DNA of 64,000 bases from Phialocephala subalpina (Eukaryota; Ascomycota; Leotiomycetes; Helotiales; Mollisiaceae): the NCBI GenBank assembly GCA_900073065.1, contig FJOG01000005.1, forward strand, positions 847,422 through 911,421. Reading direction: 5' to 3'. This document shows positions 10,443 to 22,774 of the stretch, in pieces. Every line of letters begins with the position of its first letter. The first letter of the stretch is position 1. The notes beneath the pieces are model-generated. The model had not been told where the DNA came from. It did no database searches and was given only the letters and a program-made list of their open reading frames with translations. A program made the translations under genes and the position numbers.

Positions 10443-13400
10443 TTAACCCATATCGACATCACCATCTGCCATAGCAAGTCTCTGCTTCGCAGTCTTCGCC
10501 TTCTTGGCTATAGACTTCTTAGGCTTCTTGCCTTTGCCTAATGCACCACCCTCGGCGCTAGGGATGGGTGTAGCGGTCCCCGATGGATGATTAGAGCCAT
10601 CGTCGAAATGACCCTCACCTACGAAACTCTTAGCTCATGTTCTTCAACTCAGTGAAGGAAGAAACTCACCCTCATGATACAAATCTTCTAAGCTGCCACT
10701 AGCACCCGCCTTCTTCTTCTTCCCCTTACCCTTCTTCGCCTTCTCGGGCATCTTCGCCTCCTCAGCCGCGATCTCAGCTTCCTTTCTCTCAATCTCAGCA
10801 GCTTCTTCGTCATCCACGAGCCACATGGCAATATCCTTGGCTTTGTTCTCCTTGGATCGGGTGTTGAAATCGACACCGCCGCCTGAGCCACCAGTCATGA
10901 CAACCTTCTGCACCTCTTCTTTCTGCAGTGCTCGCTTGCGGATACGCTCTTCGATAGTTCCGCGAGTGATCATGCGGTAGACTGTGACTTGCCTGGTCTG
11001 ACCAAGACGATGGGCACGGTCCATGGCTTGGGAATCGATGGTTGGATTCCAATCAGAGTCGTAGAAGATGACGGTGTCGGCACTGGTCAAGTTGATACCT
11101 AGACCACCCGCACGAGTACTGAGTAGGAAGATGAAGATCTCTGGTCTGGTCTGGAAGTCGTGGACAGTGTCTCTTCGGTCTTCGAGTTTGGTGGAACCGT
11201 CCAATCTGAGATACTTGTAATTGCGGTATGTGAGATATTCTTCCATGAGATCGATCATACGAGTCATTTGGAAGTACAGCAGCACACGATGGCCCTCCTC
11301 CTTGAGCTTGAACAAAAGTTCGTCGAGCTTAGCAAGCTTTCCGGAGTCGGTGACGAAGCGACGCATCGAAGGAACAGTGATGTTGGTGAAGCGCTGTTTC
11401 TCGGAAGTTGGTGCAGGCAGCATCTTGGTAGGTGGATACATCGACAGAGGAACCTTAGATGTGATCAGGGCCTTCTCCTCGACTGGTGAAGGACCGTACA
11501 GAGCACGGCGCACTGGGACGTTGAACATCGTGTTCTCTTTCTCAATAACAGCACCTCGGCTAGAGCAGACAACCTCAATCGGAGGTGCAGAGGCGGCAGG
11601 TCGTCCACACTGATCAAGACGGCTGATACCCGATTCTGCCCAAACGTTTTTGGAGACATTGAGGAGCTTGTTGAGATATCCCTCATTCGTGACTTCTGCC
11701 AACGGCTTTCGGTCTTTGCGATCGACGATCTTCAACATAGCCGGGGCTGGGGTGAAGTCCTTCTCACCTTCTTCATCATAGATGACATCGAGAACGCCGA
11801 GTTGTCGGGGCTTTTGAGCAAGGTCCACAGCACGAGTAAAAACATCCTTGCGAGCAGCTTGCGAGACATCGTTGATAGACGTATCCGTAAATCGGAGCCA
11901 CGAGAAGGCCTTGTTATCGGCCATGTTCTCTCGGATGTATTCTGGGCTGAAGACATTCAGCAGCTGATCCAGGTATTTGCCTCTGAATCCAGCCTTATCA
12001 TTATTTCGCCCTGGCATGCCAAGTCGTCCGTCCTCTCGCCAGACCAATCGTGGGAGTTGGTACTCAATCAAGTTCCTGGAAGAGTAGGCAACGTTGATGT
12101 TGGGTCCCTCGCGCATGAATGAAGCAGTCTCGGCAAAGTGTCCGAAGGAAAATGGTGAAGTGGTCTCGGCTCGCTCAAACAAGTCAGGATGGTTACAGAC
12201 CTTTCGGAACTGCATGACCAAATTCATGAGAGTGCCAGTATCATCGCCGTCACCAATGGTGGCCTTCTCGATGAGATCCATGATGCTGATCTGATTGCGG
12301 AGATTGCCATAGTATGCTCGTTGACGGTAGGTAAGATCACAGAAGATGTCAAGCTCAATCTTGTCACCCAACTCCTTCTGCACATGCTTCTTGACACGAC
12401 GAAGCATGAACGGCTTCAAAATCATGTGCAATCGCTTGAGCTGATCCTCATTAAGCTTGGTGTTACTTGTAGCGTGACTTTCGATATCTTTTGAGAACCA
12501 TTCGCTGAACTCATCGTGGGAATCGAACAAGCTAGGCATGATGAAATGCAACAATGCCCACAACTCCTGCATGTTGTTCTGAATTGGCGTACCGGTCAAC
12601 AGCAGTCGATTTCGGCAGTGGAACCCCAGCAAACTCTTCCATCGCGAACTCTGAGAACTCTTGATAGCTTGAGCCTCATCAAGAATCATGTACTGCCACT
12701 TCATCTTCTGGAAGTAGGCGACATCAGACACGACCAATTGGTAGGAAGTGACCAAAACATGGAAAGGTGCGTCCTGAGTATAGGTGATGTGTTTGCGATC
12801 CCAAAACTTTCGAAGAACCTTTCGATCGGCAGCTGTACCCCAGTATGGCAGGACCTTCAACGTTGGAACGAACTTGGTGATTTCTTGTTGCCAATTGTGG
12901 AGTGTCGACGCTGGAGCGACGACCAAGAAAGGACCCCAAATTCCATGCTTCTCAGCAAGATAACCCATGACGGAGATAGACTGAACAGTCTTGCCCAGAC
13001 CCATTTCATCAGCCAAGATACCATTAATACCCTGTTCGTAAAGGTTGACCAGCCAATTGAGGCCCTTGAGTTGGTACTCCTTGAGCTGAGCTTGAAGCAT
13101 CTTGGGTTGCTCGATGTCGACGTCGCCCATTCCGGATGGATTCTGGAAGTTCATCTCTCCTTCATCATCCATTGCGGGAGCGTCATCTTGCTTGTTGAAT
13201 GCTCTTGCCTTGTTCTGCGCCTCTTGGATGGCGTTTTGGGCATTAGCCATCGCAGCAGCGTGAAGAACACTTTCGTCCTCGGCGTCGAAGTCCAGGTCCT
13301 CAAAGTTGGTAACCTTAGCGCCAGGTGCACCGTTGCTGTCAGGAACGTTGATCTTATGTGAGTCGTCGGTCTTGGAGACAGCAACATCAGGGTGATCTGT

Positions 13401-15641
13401 CGATCGTTCCACCTCGTCTGTCTTGATCTTCTTCCCAATGAAATGTGAGTACAGCTCCGTCTGTGAGATCAGGAAGTTGAGTTTCCTCTTCTGCCTATTT
13501 GCTTCTCTGTCAGCTTCGGCCTTCTTCGCATTCTCGAGCTCTGCCTTCTCGGCAGCTCGTCGGAGGTCTCGTTCCTCTCGCTCGTTACGCTTCCAGAAGC
13601 CCATCATCTCTCGCATAACACGCTTGGCTCGAGCCTGGAGGTCCTTTGTGCCCTTGTTGGTCTTGAGCTGCCATCTCTTGGCCTCCTTCGAAGCAAGGAT
13701 AGCAGTCTTCTTCAGGTTCGATGCCCTTGTCGCATATGATTCGATAGCCACCTTGTGAGTCTTGTTGACGTCTTTCCGTGCAAGATCTCGCCATATCTGA
13801 TCATAGATCTGGTTATACCCCTTGGAAACAAATGGTTCGAAGGTTGCTGGGGACTCCTCTCGAGCTTCCTTGGATTCCTTGGCGTTGATTTTGAGTCTGA
13901 TCTTGGGCTCTTCCTTGATCATAGGCGGCAAAGAAGGTGGCTCCTCTCCAGCGTCGATCGCAGCTTGTGCAGCCTCTGCTGAATCCTTCTCTGCCTGCTT
14001 CTGCTCCTTGGATTTTCGTAAACGAGCACCACCACGCTTGGTCTTGGGCTTGGATGGTTCCGCATCGACCGCAGTGAAGGTGGACATCATGCCACCGGAG
14101 AAATTGGGCTCCATCGGTGACACCGCGCGTATTTCTGGGCCTTTGTCGCCTCGAGACAATATCATCTTGGTCTGCTGAGCCTTCTTCTCTGCTCTCTGAG
14201 CCTCCTTGAGATATTTCTGTCTCTCTTGCTCATCCTCAGCAGCTTGTGCCTTCGCCCGAGCGGCCTCCATCTGCTCAACGTTGGTGGCGACCGTCTTTTC
14301 TCGTCGACGCTTTCTCTGCATGTCCTTCTTGCGCTCCTTCTCGGCCTGGACCTCTTTTTCTTGAACAGCAGTGATGGCAGCATCGCCATTGATCTCTCTG
14401 AATCGAAGCTCGCCGAAATCTACATGTCTACCAAGCTTGGCTGCCATCTTTTGCGCATGGAAGGTCCGCCGCTGTTTCGTCTTGATATCTTCGACTTTCT
14501 CAACCTCGAATTGACGCTTGCGCCCTCGTGCCAGGAATGTCTTCTTGTCCTCTTCAAATCCTCCCCTCTCGACATCGCTGGCATCAGCTTCTATCCTCGC
14601 CAACGCAGTTGTGACCTCCTTCTCTTGTTCCTTTGACATTTGTTTCTGTTTAGGAGGGGAAGGCTTCTTGGGTTCGCCATTCGCCTTCCGCTTCGCAGGC
14701 ACTCTTGAGACTGGTGTCTGTGTTGGGGCGAGGGAGGACTCTCGTGAGCTGTCTCGTAATATAGGCTCGACAGCAGGAGGAGGTATCGATTGTCGGGATG
14801 CCTTGCGAGGCTTCGCAATCGTAGGGGTGACTGTTGGCTTCGAAATTGGGTCGGCGCTCGAAAGGATGCTCGAGAAAGACATTGGATCTGCGGGTCTGCT
14901 AGGGGGCTTGATGGTCGAATTAGAAGTGTGATCAAAGGTTCGAAGTTGGGAATCATGTACCGTGGCCGCAACAGGCGCCTCTTGCTTGACTGGAGGATCC
15001 ATCTCCATTTTCATGGCCATCCTTGGTGAATGTGATATGCGCTGCGGATGGGCATGCGAGACGGGCGATCGAGGAGCTGGAGAGGTGTATGCTCCGTTGT
15101 AATACTTTGATTGTTCGACGGATGATGATGGATAAATGTAAGGTTCTCGAGTCTGGGGGGAAAAAATGACGTTAGCAATCCGAATTATAGAGAGCTTCCG
15201 TAGCCGCGTTGGATATTATACCTGAGGTGTTTGACTCTGCCCTTCATTCCATCCAGCACCAGCACTTTCCGATGGCTGCCTGTCGCCCGAGTCGGAAGTC
15301 GGATCGTAATAATTGCTTGTAGGCTTGTCGCGCGGTGCAGGCTGATAATCAGCTTGATACGCCGAAGTCGTCAGCGTCCTTGGAGATGTTGGTCCAGGAA
15401 TGTGAGAAGCTGAAAGAGTCGCAGGCGTGGGCGGATGGTACGGATTGGTGAATTGAGGTCGCGGATGAGTTCCATTTGGTGAGTAGGGTGAATGGAAATC
15501 TGGTGTTTGCGCTGTTGTTGGCGAAGGTCTGGTGGTGTTTGAGCTACTCGGTCCGCCGTTGATCCTCTCTCCTCGTCTTGCTCCTTCCTCATCCTCCTCC
15601 TGCTGAGGCTGCTGCATCACCGTCGAAGGATACGAGTCCAT
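10443..15641 (-). CDS. INO80: INO80 chromatin-remodelling ATPase, three exons
   Basis: Exons are 15641-15223 (the last bases are CAG at 15224-15222), 15152-10670 and 10618-10443. The introns (about 69 and 51 nt) have GTATAA and GTGAGT donors, and the first contains a CTAAC branch point. The product is about 1692 residues, the usual fungal INO80 length. Order: a Pro/Ser-rich N-terminus; a DBINO domain at about 575-715 ([10 protein letters not shown] to [14 protein letters not shown]); a SNF2 domain at about 829-1110 with Walker A DEMGLGKT near 857 and DEAQ near 966; a long INO80-type insertion; and a helicase C domain from about 1415 with [11 protein letters not shown] near 1524. The tail is lysine-rich. 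INO80 is the catalytic subunit of the nuclear INO80 complex, which slides nucleosomes and exchanges H2A.Z. All motifs look intact. Confidence 0.96.
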
Positions 15642-17453
15642 CGCTGCTCCTTCACTCTCAAGGGGGCGAGGATTTCTGCTCCATAGACAATCTCTTCCCT
15701 CGCAGGTCCGGTGGAATGGCGAACAATCGGGCGTCGATCGATTACTGGTGAAGCATCACGATGATTAAAAGTCTAGGTTGATGGGAAAGAGTGGTGGTGA
15801 TGGGTGTTGGGCAGTGCAATTATGATGGCAGCAGAAGCCGGCTGATGCGAAGAGGCTTTTCGACCTGGGCCTCTCGGAGTCGGGAATCGTGTTCAGTACT
15901 AAAGTATCGCGGCACGACTTGCTGGAGGTTTGAAGCAGATGTCGCGACGTCGACGCGGTGGGTGACAGATGGGAAGATGGGTGATGGAAGAAGGGTTTAC
16001 GAGGGAAGAATCAGGGAGGGGCGGTGGAATGGGAATGGGTGATCACTCATGATATCTAGTGGAGGGCTTGCTTCGTCAAAGGCACACATTGCCGCCCCAT
16101 CGCAAAAACTCGTGGTTTGGTTGCGAGGGAAAGCTTCATCTCACCAGAACTATGACGCTCGAGTGCGAATCATAATTGGTTGAACGTGCACCCCCTGCAG
16201 ATGGTGTCTCTGCGACGAGGAGATGCGTTTTGTAACTTACTTTGACATTGTGGTCGAGGACGATTGCATTCGGACATTCTCTTATTCGATGCAGCCAACT
16301 AACGTGCGACGCATCCGCTGTGTCTTGCTCGCATCATGGATTTGTTCTTCCTGTTCTCCAACACATCCCAAAACCGATGTGTAGGCTAGTCCAGATGCAG
16401 AAGACTCGTCAACCAGCCAATATCGTCCGGAGATAACGAAAACTCGGAAAGGAAGGCAGGAATTGCCTCAAAGAGTCTTGTTATCTGACGGGAATGCTAA
16501 AAAGGTTGCAATGATCCTTGAATGATTCCGAAGTGTTAGTTGATGGAATATCACGCCCTGAAAACTCTTCACGTCCAGCAAGTTTTGACAAGTTTTGACA
16601 AGTTTTGACAAGTTTTGACCAGCTCTAGAATTTCAGCACAGGACTTGCCCCCAAACAACTCAGGACCAACACAGAAGCTGACCAAGTAGCCCAGGAACAA
16701 TGTGTCAAAGACTTTGAATTCAACAACAGTCATTGAAGGGACACAATCAGTCACCTAACGTGAAAGGAGCAATTTTCAGATATATGAGTAACGTGATCTT
16801 GAAAGTAGGATGACTGGAACGAGGACAGAGAAAGGCGAGAAAACATCTCAAGCTATAGAAGCGGGTTGAAAGACTTTCAGACATGCAATGCCGGGTCTAC
16901 GAAGCTGGGAGAATGTGATGAATCTGCATGCCCTCCCTTGTCGCCAACCTCGACTCCTCGAGACCACAAAACCCTCCGATAGTCGAAAATTTGAGACTTG
17001 ACTTACCCGACATACAAAGTCTTAGATATCTGCTCGGGCCAGAAAAACCAACAGAGTAATGGCATAATACATATAGTAGTTTGAAGAGTAAGAAAGTTGG
17101 AGAAGAAAATTGGCAAGAAATCCGCTGCTGCATCATCTTCACTTCATACAGCAGGAAGTCAGTATTGCACCATCACAGGTCACTCGAATACACATTTCTC
17201 GAAAAGACGATGCATTGATTGACGCCTCTAAAGCAAAACAGTCTATTCTGCCCCACCCATACATTTCAGCGCGTGTATCTCTCACGCTGTAGCAGTAATG
17301 CTTCTCTTAGTCGGTAAACCAAGACCCAGCATTCAAACCCTACAGCATGGTATATATGCAATAACCCACGCATTACATTTGCCGAATGCATCACTTTTTG
17401 GTTTTCTCATCTGGATTTCAATGCCAATCTGATCCTCGCAGAGGGAAAGAACT
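15642..17453. other. Intergenic region between INO80 and ARB1
   Basis: Holds the INO80 promoter side and the 3' flank of ARB1. No gene is supported. It includes the short tandem repeat at 16579-16620. The minus-strand ORFs across that repeat and at 16897-17142 show no recognisable features. Confidence 0.5.
16579..16620. repeat. 10-bp tandem repeat, four copies
   Basis: The unit AGTTTTGACA is repeated four times in perfect register from 16581 to 16620, with only the final base changed in the last copy. It lies in non-coding DNA about 940 bp upstream of the INO80 start. Confidence 0.9.
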
Positions 17454-19497
17454 TTAGACAGCTCCAGCCGCCATCATCTTCTTCCTCAAGTGGTTCTTGT
17501 ACTCGCCGATAGATCCAGGCCATTTGCGGATGGTCTGGTTCTCGCATACCATGATATCTTTCGCAATCTTGTCAAGCAGTCTGGATGATGAATTAGCATA
17601 TTTCACGTGGAGCTAACGAAGGGCAAACATACCTGAAATCGTGAGACACGACGACGACACCACCAGTGAATGCGTTGATAGCATCCGCCAAACTGTCAAT
17701 AGTTGGGATATCTAAACCGTTGGTAGGCTCGTCAAGAAGAAGCATGTTAGGTCCATCGATAGCCAGGAGAGCGAACACGATTCTGGACTTTTGGCCTTCG
17801 GACAGGGTACCCATCAAGGCGGTTTGCGAATCTCCGCTCAGACCGTACTTCCCAAGCTGTTGTCTCCAGTATTGGTAGTCTTGAGACTTGTCGGCGTACT
17901 TGTCTCTGACGAAGTCGAGCGCAGACTTGGTGAGATCCAATTGTTCGGCAGAGTGCTGGGAGTAGACACCCATCTTCAGGTGAGTGTGGCGAGAGACGGT
18001 ACCACCGGTGGGTGAGAGCTTGCCAGTCATGAGACGAAGGAGAGTTGATTTTCCGACACCATTAGGGCCGACAAGGGCGGTTCGGGAGTCCATGTCCACA
18101 CCAAGATCAAGGTGTTTGTACAGATTATCCTTGGCGTCGCCAGAGTAGGAGAAAGTAACATCGTCGAAGGACAGAACTGGAGGGGGAAGCTTCTCAACAT
18201 CGGCGAATCTGAATGTGAAGACACGATCTTGCTCGACTGGCTGAATGAAACCATCTGCCTCCATCTTGTCCAAAATCTTTTGTCGGGATTTGGCCTGTCT
18301 GACCAAGTTGGCGTAGGTACCGGCTGAAGCAATGAACTTCTTGATGTGTACAATTTCGTCTTGTTGCTTCGTATAGGCCTTCATTTGGTTGACCTCTTGT
18401 TCAGACCGGGTCTTGGCGTATGAATCGTAGTTACCTCCATAGTACAGCAGTTGCTTCTGACGCATATCGATCATGTTAGTGCAGACACCGTTGAGGAAAT
18501 CCATAGAGTGGGAAACAAGGACGAGAGTTCGATCCCATTTCTTCAGGTATTCTTCCAACCACACGCATGCCTCCAAATCCAAATGTGCTGTGGGGTCGTC
18601 GAGCAAAAGAAGGGAGGGCTTGACGAAAAGGGCCTTCGCCAAAGCCACTCGCATACGCCAACCACCGGACATATCCTTTGTCTTCTTGTGAATAGTAACC
18701 TTGTTGAAACCAAGACCGGTAAGAATAAGGGAAGCACGGGTAGAGAATGTGGAGGGATCCATGGTTTCCATGCGCTAGAAATATTAGCAGGAGAAAGTGC
18801 AGCTGCGAGAATGCTTCTTACCTCGTAGAGATCCATAAGAAGAGGACTCTCTGGACCCTCATCTTCGAGGATTCTCTCAGCTTCTTTGTCCAGACGTTCC
18901 ATCTCGTTCTCGGCCTCGCGGACAACCCATTCCAAGGCACCAAGGTCACTTGGGGGAGCACCCTCGTTGAGCAGATAGATATCCACATGGTCTGGAACTG
19001 GGTATTCGCGCTTATCAATAGCCTTCAAGAGTGTGGACTTTCCGCAACCGTTTTCTCCCAACAGCCCATATCGTCGACCATATGTGAGTTCCATAGTCGT
19101 ATCGTTGAGGAGCACACGTCCGTGGAACACCAAGCTGACGGAAGTGATCTTGACATCACGACTCTGCTTCAGCGAGCTGAGAACACCAGTCGTAACACGA
19201 TCAGAGAGTCCATGCTTGTCCATTTGGTCGGCAAGTCTCTTGACCTCGTCTGCCAACATATTAGCATGCATAGAGCAATGGAGGCGAAGAGGGACGATAC
19301 GTACCCATCTTCTTCGCAGAGGTTGCGGGTTGATCTTCCTCGGGTAGCAGGTTTCCATCGCCATCGAGGAGGTCAGGAGTCGTAGTTCCAGAAGCATTCT
19401 TTGACCCAGCTTTTGAGCGGGAGGCCACTGTCTTCTTGGGTGCCTTTCCCTCAGCGGCCCTCTTGGCGTCGCGCGCTGCCTTGGAAGCGCTGACCAT
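17454..19497 (-). CDS. ARB1: ABC-F ATPase Arb1 (ABCF2-type), four exons
   Basis: Exons are 19497-19305, 19249-18822, 18774-17633 and 17580-17454. The introns are 47-55 nt with GTACGT, GTAAGA and GTATGT donors, and all phases close, giving 629 residues. The lysine/alanine-rich N-terminus ([16 protein letters not shown]) is characteristic of Arb1. The first ABC cassette has Walker [10 protein letters not shown] near 130, signature MSGGWRMR near 243 and Walker [13 protein letters not shown]. The second has GPNGVGKST near 446, LSEGQKSR near 531 and [11 protein letters not shown]. There are no membrane domains, as expected for ABC-F. In yeast, Arb1 supports 40S and 60S ribosome biogenesis and shuttles between nucleus and cytoplasm. 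The aspartate in the first Walker B (DDPTAHLD) is, to my knowledge, normal for this family. Confidence 0.95.
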
Positions 19498-20122
19498 TTT
19501 GTCGAGTCCGAGATATTCGATTTGAGATAGTCGGTGTTAGGTTTGTGCGCTCGATTCGAGTTCGTGATCGAATCGAGATGGTTGAGTTGTGGAGAAGGAG
19601 GAGGAGGCTGTTGAAAGTATGAGGAGGGGTTGAAGAAATTCCTGTCCTATCTTTGGTGGGGGATTAAAATACGGTAGTCGTCACACCCTGCTAGCGTCAA
19701 AACTGACTCGATTGTGGCAACGAAAATTTCTAAAAATCTTCGGGCACAAAGATAGGAAAGAATACGTCGATGAAGAGACTGCTCATGAATATGGACTATG
19801 ATATTCGAATAATAACTTTTGGCATTTTTCACAAGGTCAAAATCTGTTTTCGGTGAGTCCTCGCTTAAATGCAGGTAATACGTCAAGACTAAGCCCTTTT
19901 CAGCGGTGGCTCGCTGCTTTCATGTTTTTCTTCAAACTTCATTCTTCACCAGCCCTCAAAGTTGAGTTTTGAGTCGATTTATCCTTGGTTGAAAGCAATA
20001 TTCTTCAAATTATACACAGAGCTAGCTTGTATACCTAAGGGCTGCACTGCGCAATCCTGACTCTACTCCGTTTTTCTACACAATACTATGCGAACACACT
20101 TGGACTGTTACTGTTACGCGGG
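19498..20122. other. Intergenic region upstream of ARB1
   Basis: ARB1 promoter and flank of the inverted-repeat element. No gene is supported; the minus-strand ORF at 19647-19886 shows nothing recognisable. Confidence 0.5.
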
Positions 20123-20636
20123 GTGGCCGTTAAGCCAGTCAGCCCTTAATCATTTGAGCAGAATGGCCAACTGACTGGCTGATAAGAAGAGGGACAACTG
20201 AATGACTTAACTGATGAACTGATCAGCTAAATGACGGTTACAAAAATTAGTATCAAGTCACGTTTTTGTTTTAATTCTCAAAAATCTTCTAATTTTTTTA
20301 TTATATTAAAGGATCTTATACTCTACCCTTATTTCCAAAAAGTATTTGAACTTAGAAATCAATAAAACAGCTCTAACCCCCCCCCCCCCCTAAAAACAAA
20401 TAGTATAATAGAGATTTTTGAGAGTCGAGTTAAATCTCGAAGATTTTGGGCATTTTATACTGTTTTACGCCTTAATCAACCTTAAAATAGACTTAAATAT
20501 TAGGATTTTCAACTGATTAATTATGTCATTTAAGAACCTCCCAACTGACTGACTGTCAGTTGCAAAAAGGTTAACTGACTGGCTGATAAATGATCAGTCA
20601 TCAGTACTGACATCAGCTAGCCGACTTAATGGCCAC
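20123..20636. mobile_element. AT-rich MITE-like element with terminal inverted repeats
   Basis: The left end (GTGGCCGTTAAGCCAGTCAGC, 20123-20143, compared in parts) matches the reverse complement of the right end at 20616-20636 (GTGGCCATTAAGTCGGCTAGC) at about 17 of 21 positions; the four differences are transitions. Sub-terminal blocks repeat the word CAACTGACTGGCTGATAA or close variants on both sides (20168-20186 and 20570-20589). The 514-bp interior is AT-rich with no ORF and has a run of 14 C at about 20378-20391. No clear target-site duplication is visible. The size, TIRs and lack of coding capacity fit a non-autonomous DNA transposon. Transition-only differences and AT bias would fit RIP, but that is inference. 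Confidence 0.55.
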
Positions 20637-20714
20637 TCTACAAGACTACAAGTTAGAGAATCAAGAGACACAATTCTCTTTGTAAACTTTTAAGTATGCA
20701 ATTCTGACACATCC

Positions 20715-21434
20715 TCAACTCTCAATTGTCCCAGATACTGCAGACAGAACAGCTGCTGTGTCCAGACCTCCGTCCTCCCCTTGATACTCCTCCAGCGGCA
20801 CGACGTCTTTATGGGAAACCACCAAAGGCTCATAGGGCAACGCACCGATTGATACGCCGTCAAGTGTTTCGTTGGCAATGAAAAGCTTCATTCGCCCAGC
20901 CGTAGTTCCACCCACATGCCGAGCTTTCACTACATGGCGGTACGGGACATGCGGGTCGAAAATAATGCGTGGCCAAGGTACCCAATCTGAATAGCGGTAT
21001 TCTCCAATAACAACCCCGAGTTGAGCATCCCGAACAACAATAGCGTTGTCAATGTCTTGCTTGGCTCTGGCGATATATCCGTTATGAGAGACCCTTTGCG
21101 CTTCGAGTTCGGCGAGAAATGTCCTGTTGAATAGGCCCTTGACCCCGTAATGCTGCAATCTTGCCTTCATGCGCGCGAATTGTTCTGCGGGGGTAATATT
21201 TGGCATTTGGTGGATTGCGAAAGGGACTCCAATATCTCGTCTCTCATCGTCAGGGACAGCTCGCGAAGGATGCATAATCGGCATCTTGTCGAATGTCTTG
21301 AGGAACAAGCTGAGCTTCTTGGATCGTTGTGTTGTGATTAGTGTCACAAGTGCAGGTTGATATCTATCCAATACCTGCATATGCTGGAAAGGATGCAACC
21401 GAGACAGATGATTTCGAGTGTATCTTTGTTTCAT
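20715..21434 (-). CDS. Hypothetical protein
   Basis: A single open frame is read from the first ATG at 21434 (MKQRYTRNHLSR), giving 239 residues. A later ATG (MPIMHPSRAVPDDERR) is an alternative start, as the first 40 residues look less protein-like and may hide an intron. The body has a mixed helix/strand composition with VIGEYRYSDWVPWPRIIFDP and a C-terminal KDVVPLEEYQGEDGG. There is no signal peptide, membrane segment or motif I recognise. The gene is transcribed divergently from the hypothetical gene starting at 21650, and the two 5' ends are only about 215 bp apart, so they may share a promoter. Confidence 0.5.
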   Translation of the reverse strand: MKQRYTRNHLSRLHPFQHMQVLDRYQPALVTLITTQRSKKLSLFLKTFDKMPIMHPSRAVPDDERRDIGVPFAIHQMPNITPAEQFARMKARLQHYGVKGLFNRTFLAELEAQRVSHNGYIARAKQDIDNAIVVRDAQLGVVIGEYRYSDWVPWPRIIFDPHVPYRHVVKARHVGGTTAGRMKLFIANETLDGVSIGALPYEPLVVSHKDVVPLEEYQGEDGGLDTAAVLSAVSGTIES

Positions 21435-21649
21435 TGTTCTCCGACTCGAACTCGTGGCCGCATCCGGTGGTTGCAAACAAGAAATGGCGATCCTCCAATC
21501 CCCTTTGGCGTTTCTTTGTCCGGATTCGGAAGCTTACCGCAACAATAAACACCCAAGTCAGTAATCTTAACCCAGAGCATCCCAACGGATACATATCTAA
21601 TCACTTGCTGATCTATTGACAGCCACCAATTTTGGAAACTCAGAACACA

Positions 21650-22774
21650 ATGGCAGCTACAAGTCCTCCAGCCCCTCCAGCCGGCTTCTCCTGGGTATAT
21701 TACGGAAAGAACGTATTTTTGCCTTTCAATCATTGGATCTTTGGAAATGACCGACAGGTAAGTTCCCAGTCTTGCAAAGCGATACATTCTGTCCTCCCTA
21801 CTTGTGGTACTTCAAAAGCGTTACTCAAGCGCCTCTAGGAGAGTTCGCAATAAAGTTTACTAATTGTAACGCAGGTAACGATCTCATTCGGCGCGGATAC
21901 AATAGCGGCTCCCGCTCAACGTTATGGTCCCTATTCACACAGATTCCTAACACAGTTCTTTCGAGTCCTCCAGTCTAACATGCTCTTCGCACAGGCAGAC
22001 GGCATGTCTGCTGCCACGTTGGCGAACACAATTGCCCACGAACACTTCCCTGGAGCCGAGAAAGAGTTCCCTGTTGGAGTCTGGGACCCGATCGATCACT
22101 ATATCATGTCGAATGATCTGTTGATCATGGAGTCGCCATTTACCGCTCAAGCAAACCCTCGGAACGTCGACGTCAAAGATGTCTGGGCCCTCGCAGATTT
22201 TCTTCAAGGCCACGCTATCAAGAATGTCATCGGGCACCAATTCTTCAATGGCAGGTCATTCCAACATCCTAATGATGATCCCGAGGACCAAAGATACCTC
22301 ATCGACCGTGAACTCATAGAGTACTGTTTCGACAACAAACTCTGGGCAACACAATTCGGTCGAACGATTCTGTACACGATGAATCGAGACATAGATTTCG
22401 ATTACCAGTACAATCTCCCCACTACGCCCGACCAAAACGTTCTTCCCTCTTACATCGAAGACCTCTTCCGTATCCCCAATGGGGATAGAAACTATTTGCC
22501 ATGGTACTTTAACCTGTGCCATCTGTTGCTTATAGAAGAAAAGCGGCCCAGAGATGCTGTCACGACGGCTGAAAGTAACGACGAAGACTCGATCCAATAT
22601 TTCTGTGGCGTCACGCATCATCACCCGAGTGAGCCACGGTGTGGAGCCTCTTCAATTGATCCCCAGATTTCTAGCAATTCCGGAACTCCCCTTTATTACT
22701 TGGGCGGCGAAGGCGACGACGATCCTGAGGGCGGTGAGGTTTATTATGTGGCCAGCGACGATGATGAGGCCTAG
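21650..22774 (+). CDS. Hypothetical acidic-tailed protein, two exons
   Basis: Exon 1 is 21650-21757 and exon 2 is 21875-22774. The 117-nt intron has GTAAGT, a TACTAAT branch point and a GCAG acceptor, in phase 0. The product is 335 residues. It begins with an Ala/Pro-rich stretch, then GFSWVYYGKNVFLPFNHWIFG, a globular middle with many aromatic and acidic residues, and ends in a strongly acidic tail (EGDDDPEGGEVYYVASDDDEA). There is no signal peptide or transmembrane segment, and I do not recognise a domain. The start is the first ATG after the leader (CACAATGG). The splice structure makes the gene itself likely. Confidence 0.65.

Noticed and set aside
12516..13361. 281-codon plus-strand ORF
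   Set aside because: Lies wholly antisense to the INO80 ATPase domain; the protein sense is explained by the minus strand.
14226..14931. Plus-strand ORFs of 136-137 codons
   Set aside because: Shadows of the Lys/Glu-rich INO80 N-terminal region.
18747..19385. 212-codon plus-strand ORF
   Set aside because: Antisense to the first ABC cassette of ARB1, including its introns.
20378..20391. Poly-C run as a functional site
   Set aside because: A simple homopolymer inside the AT-rich element; no further structure seen.
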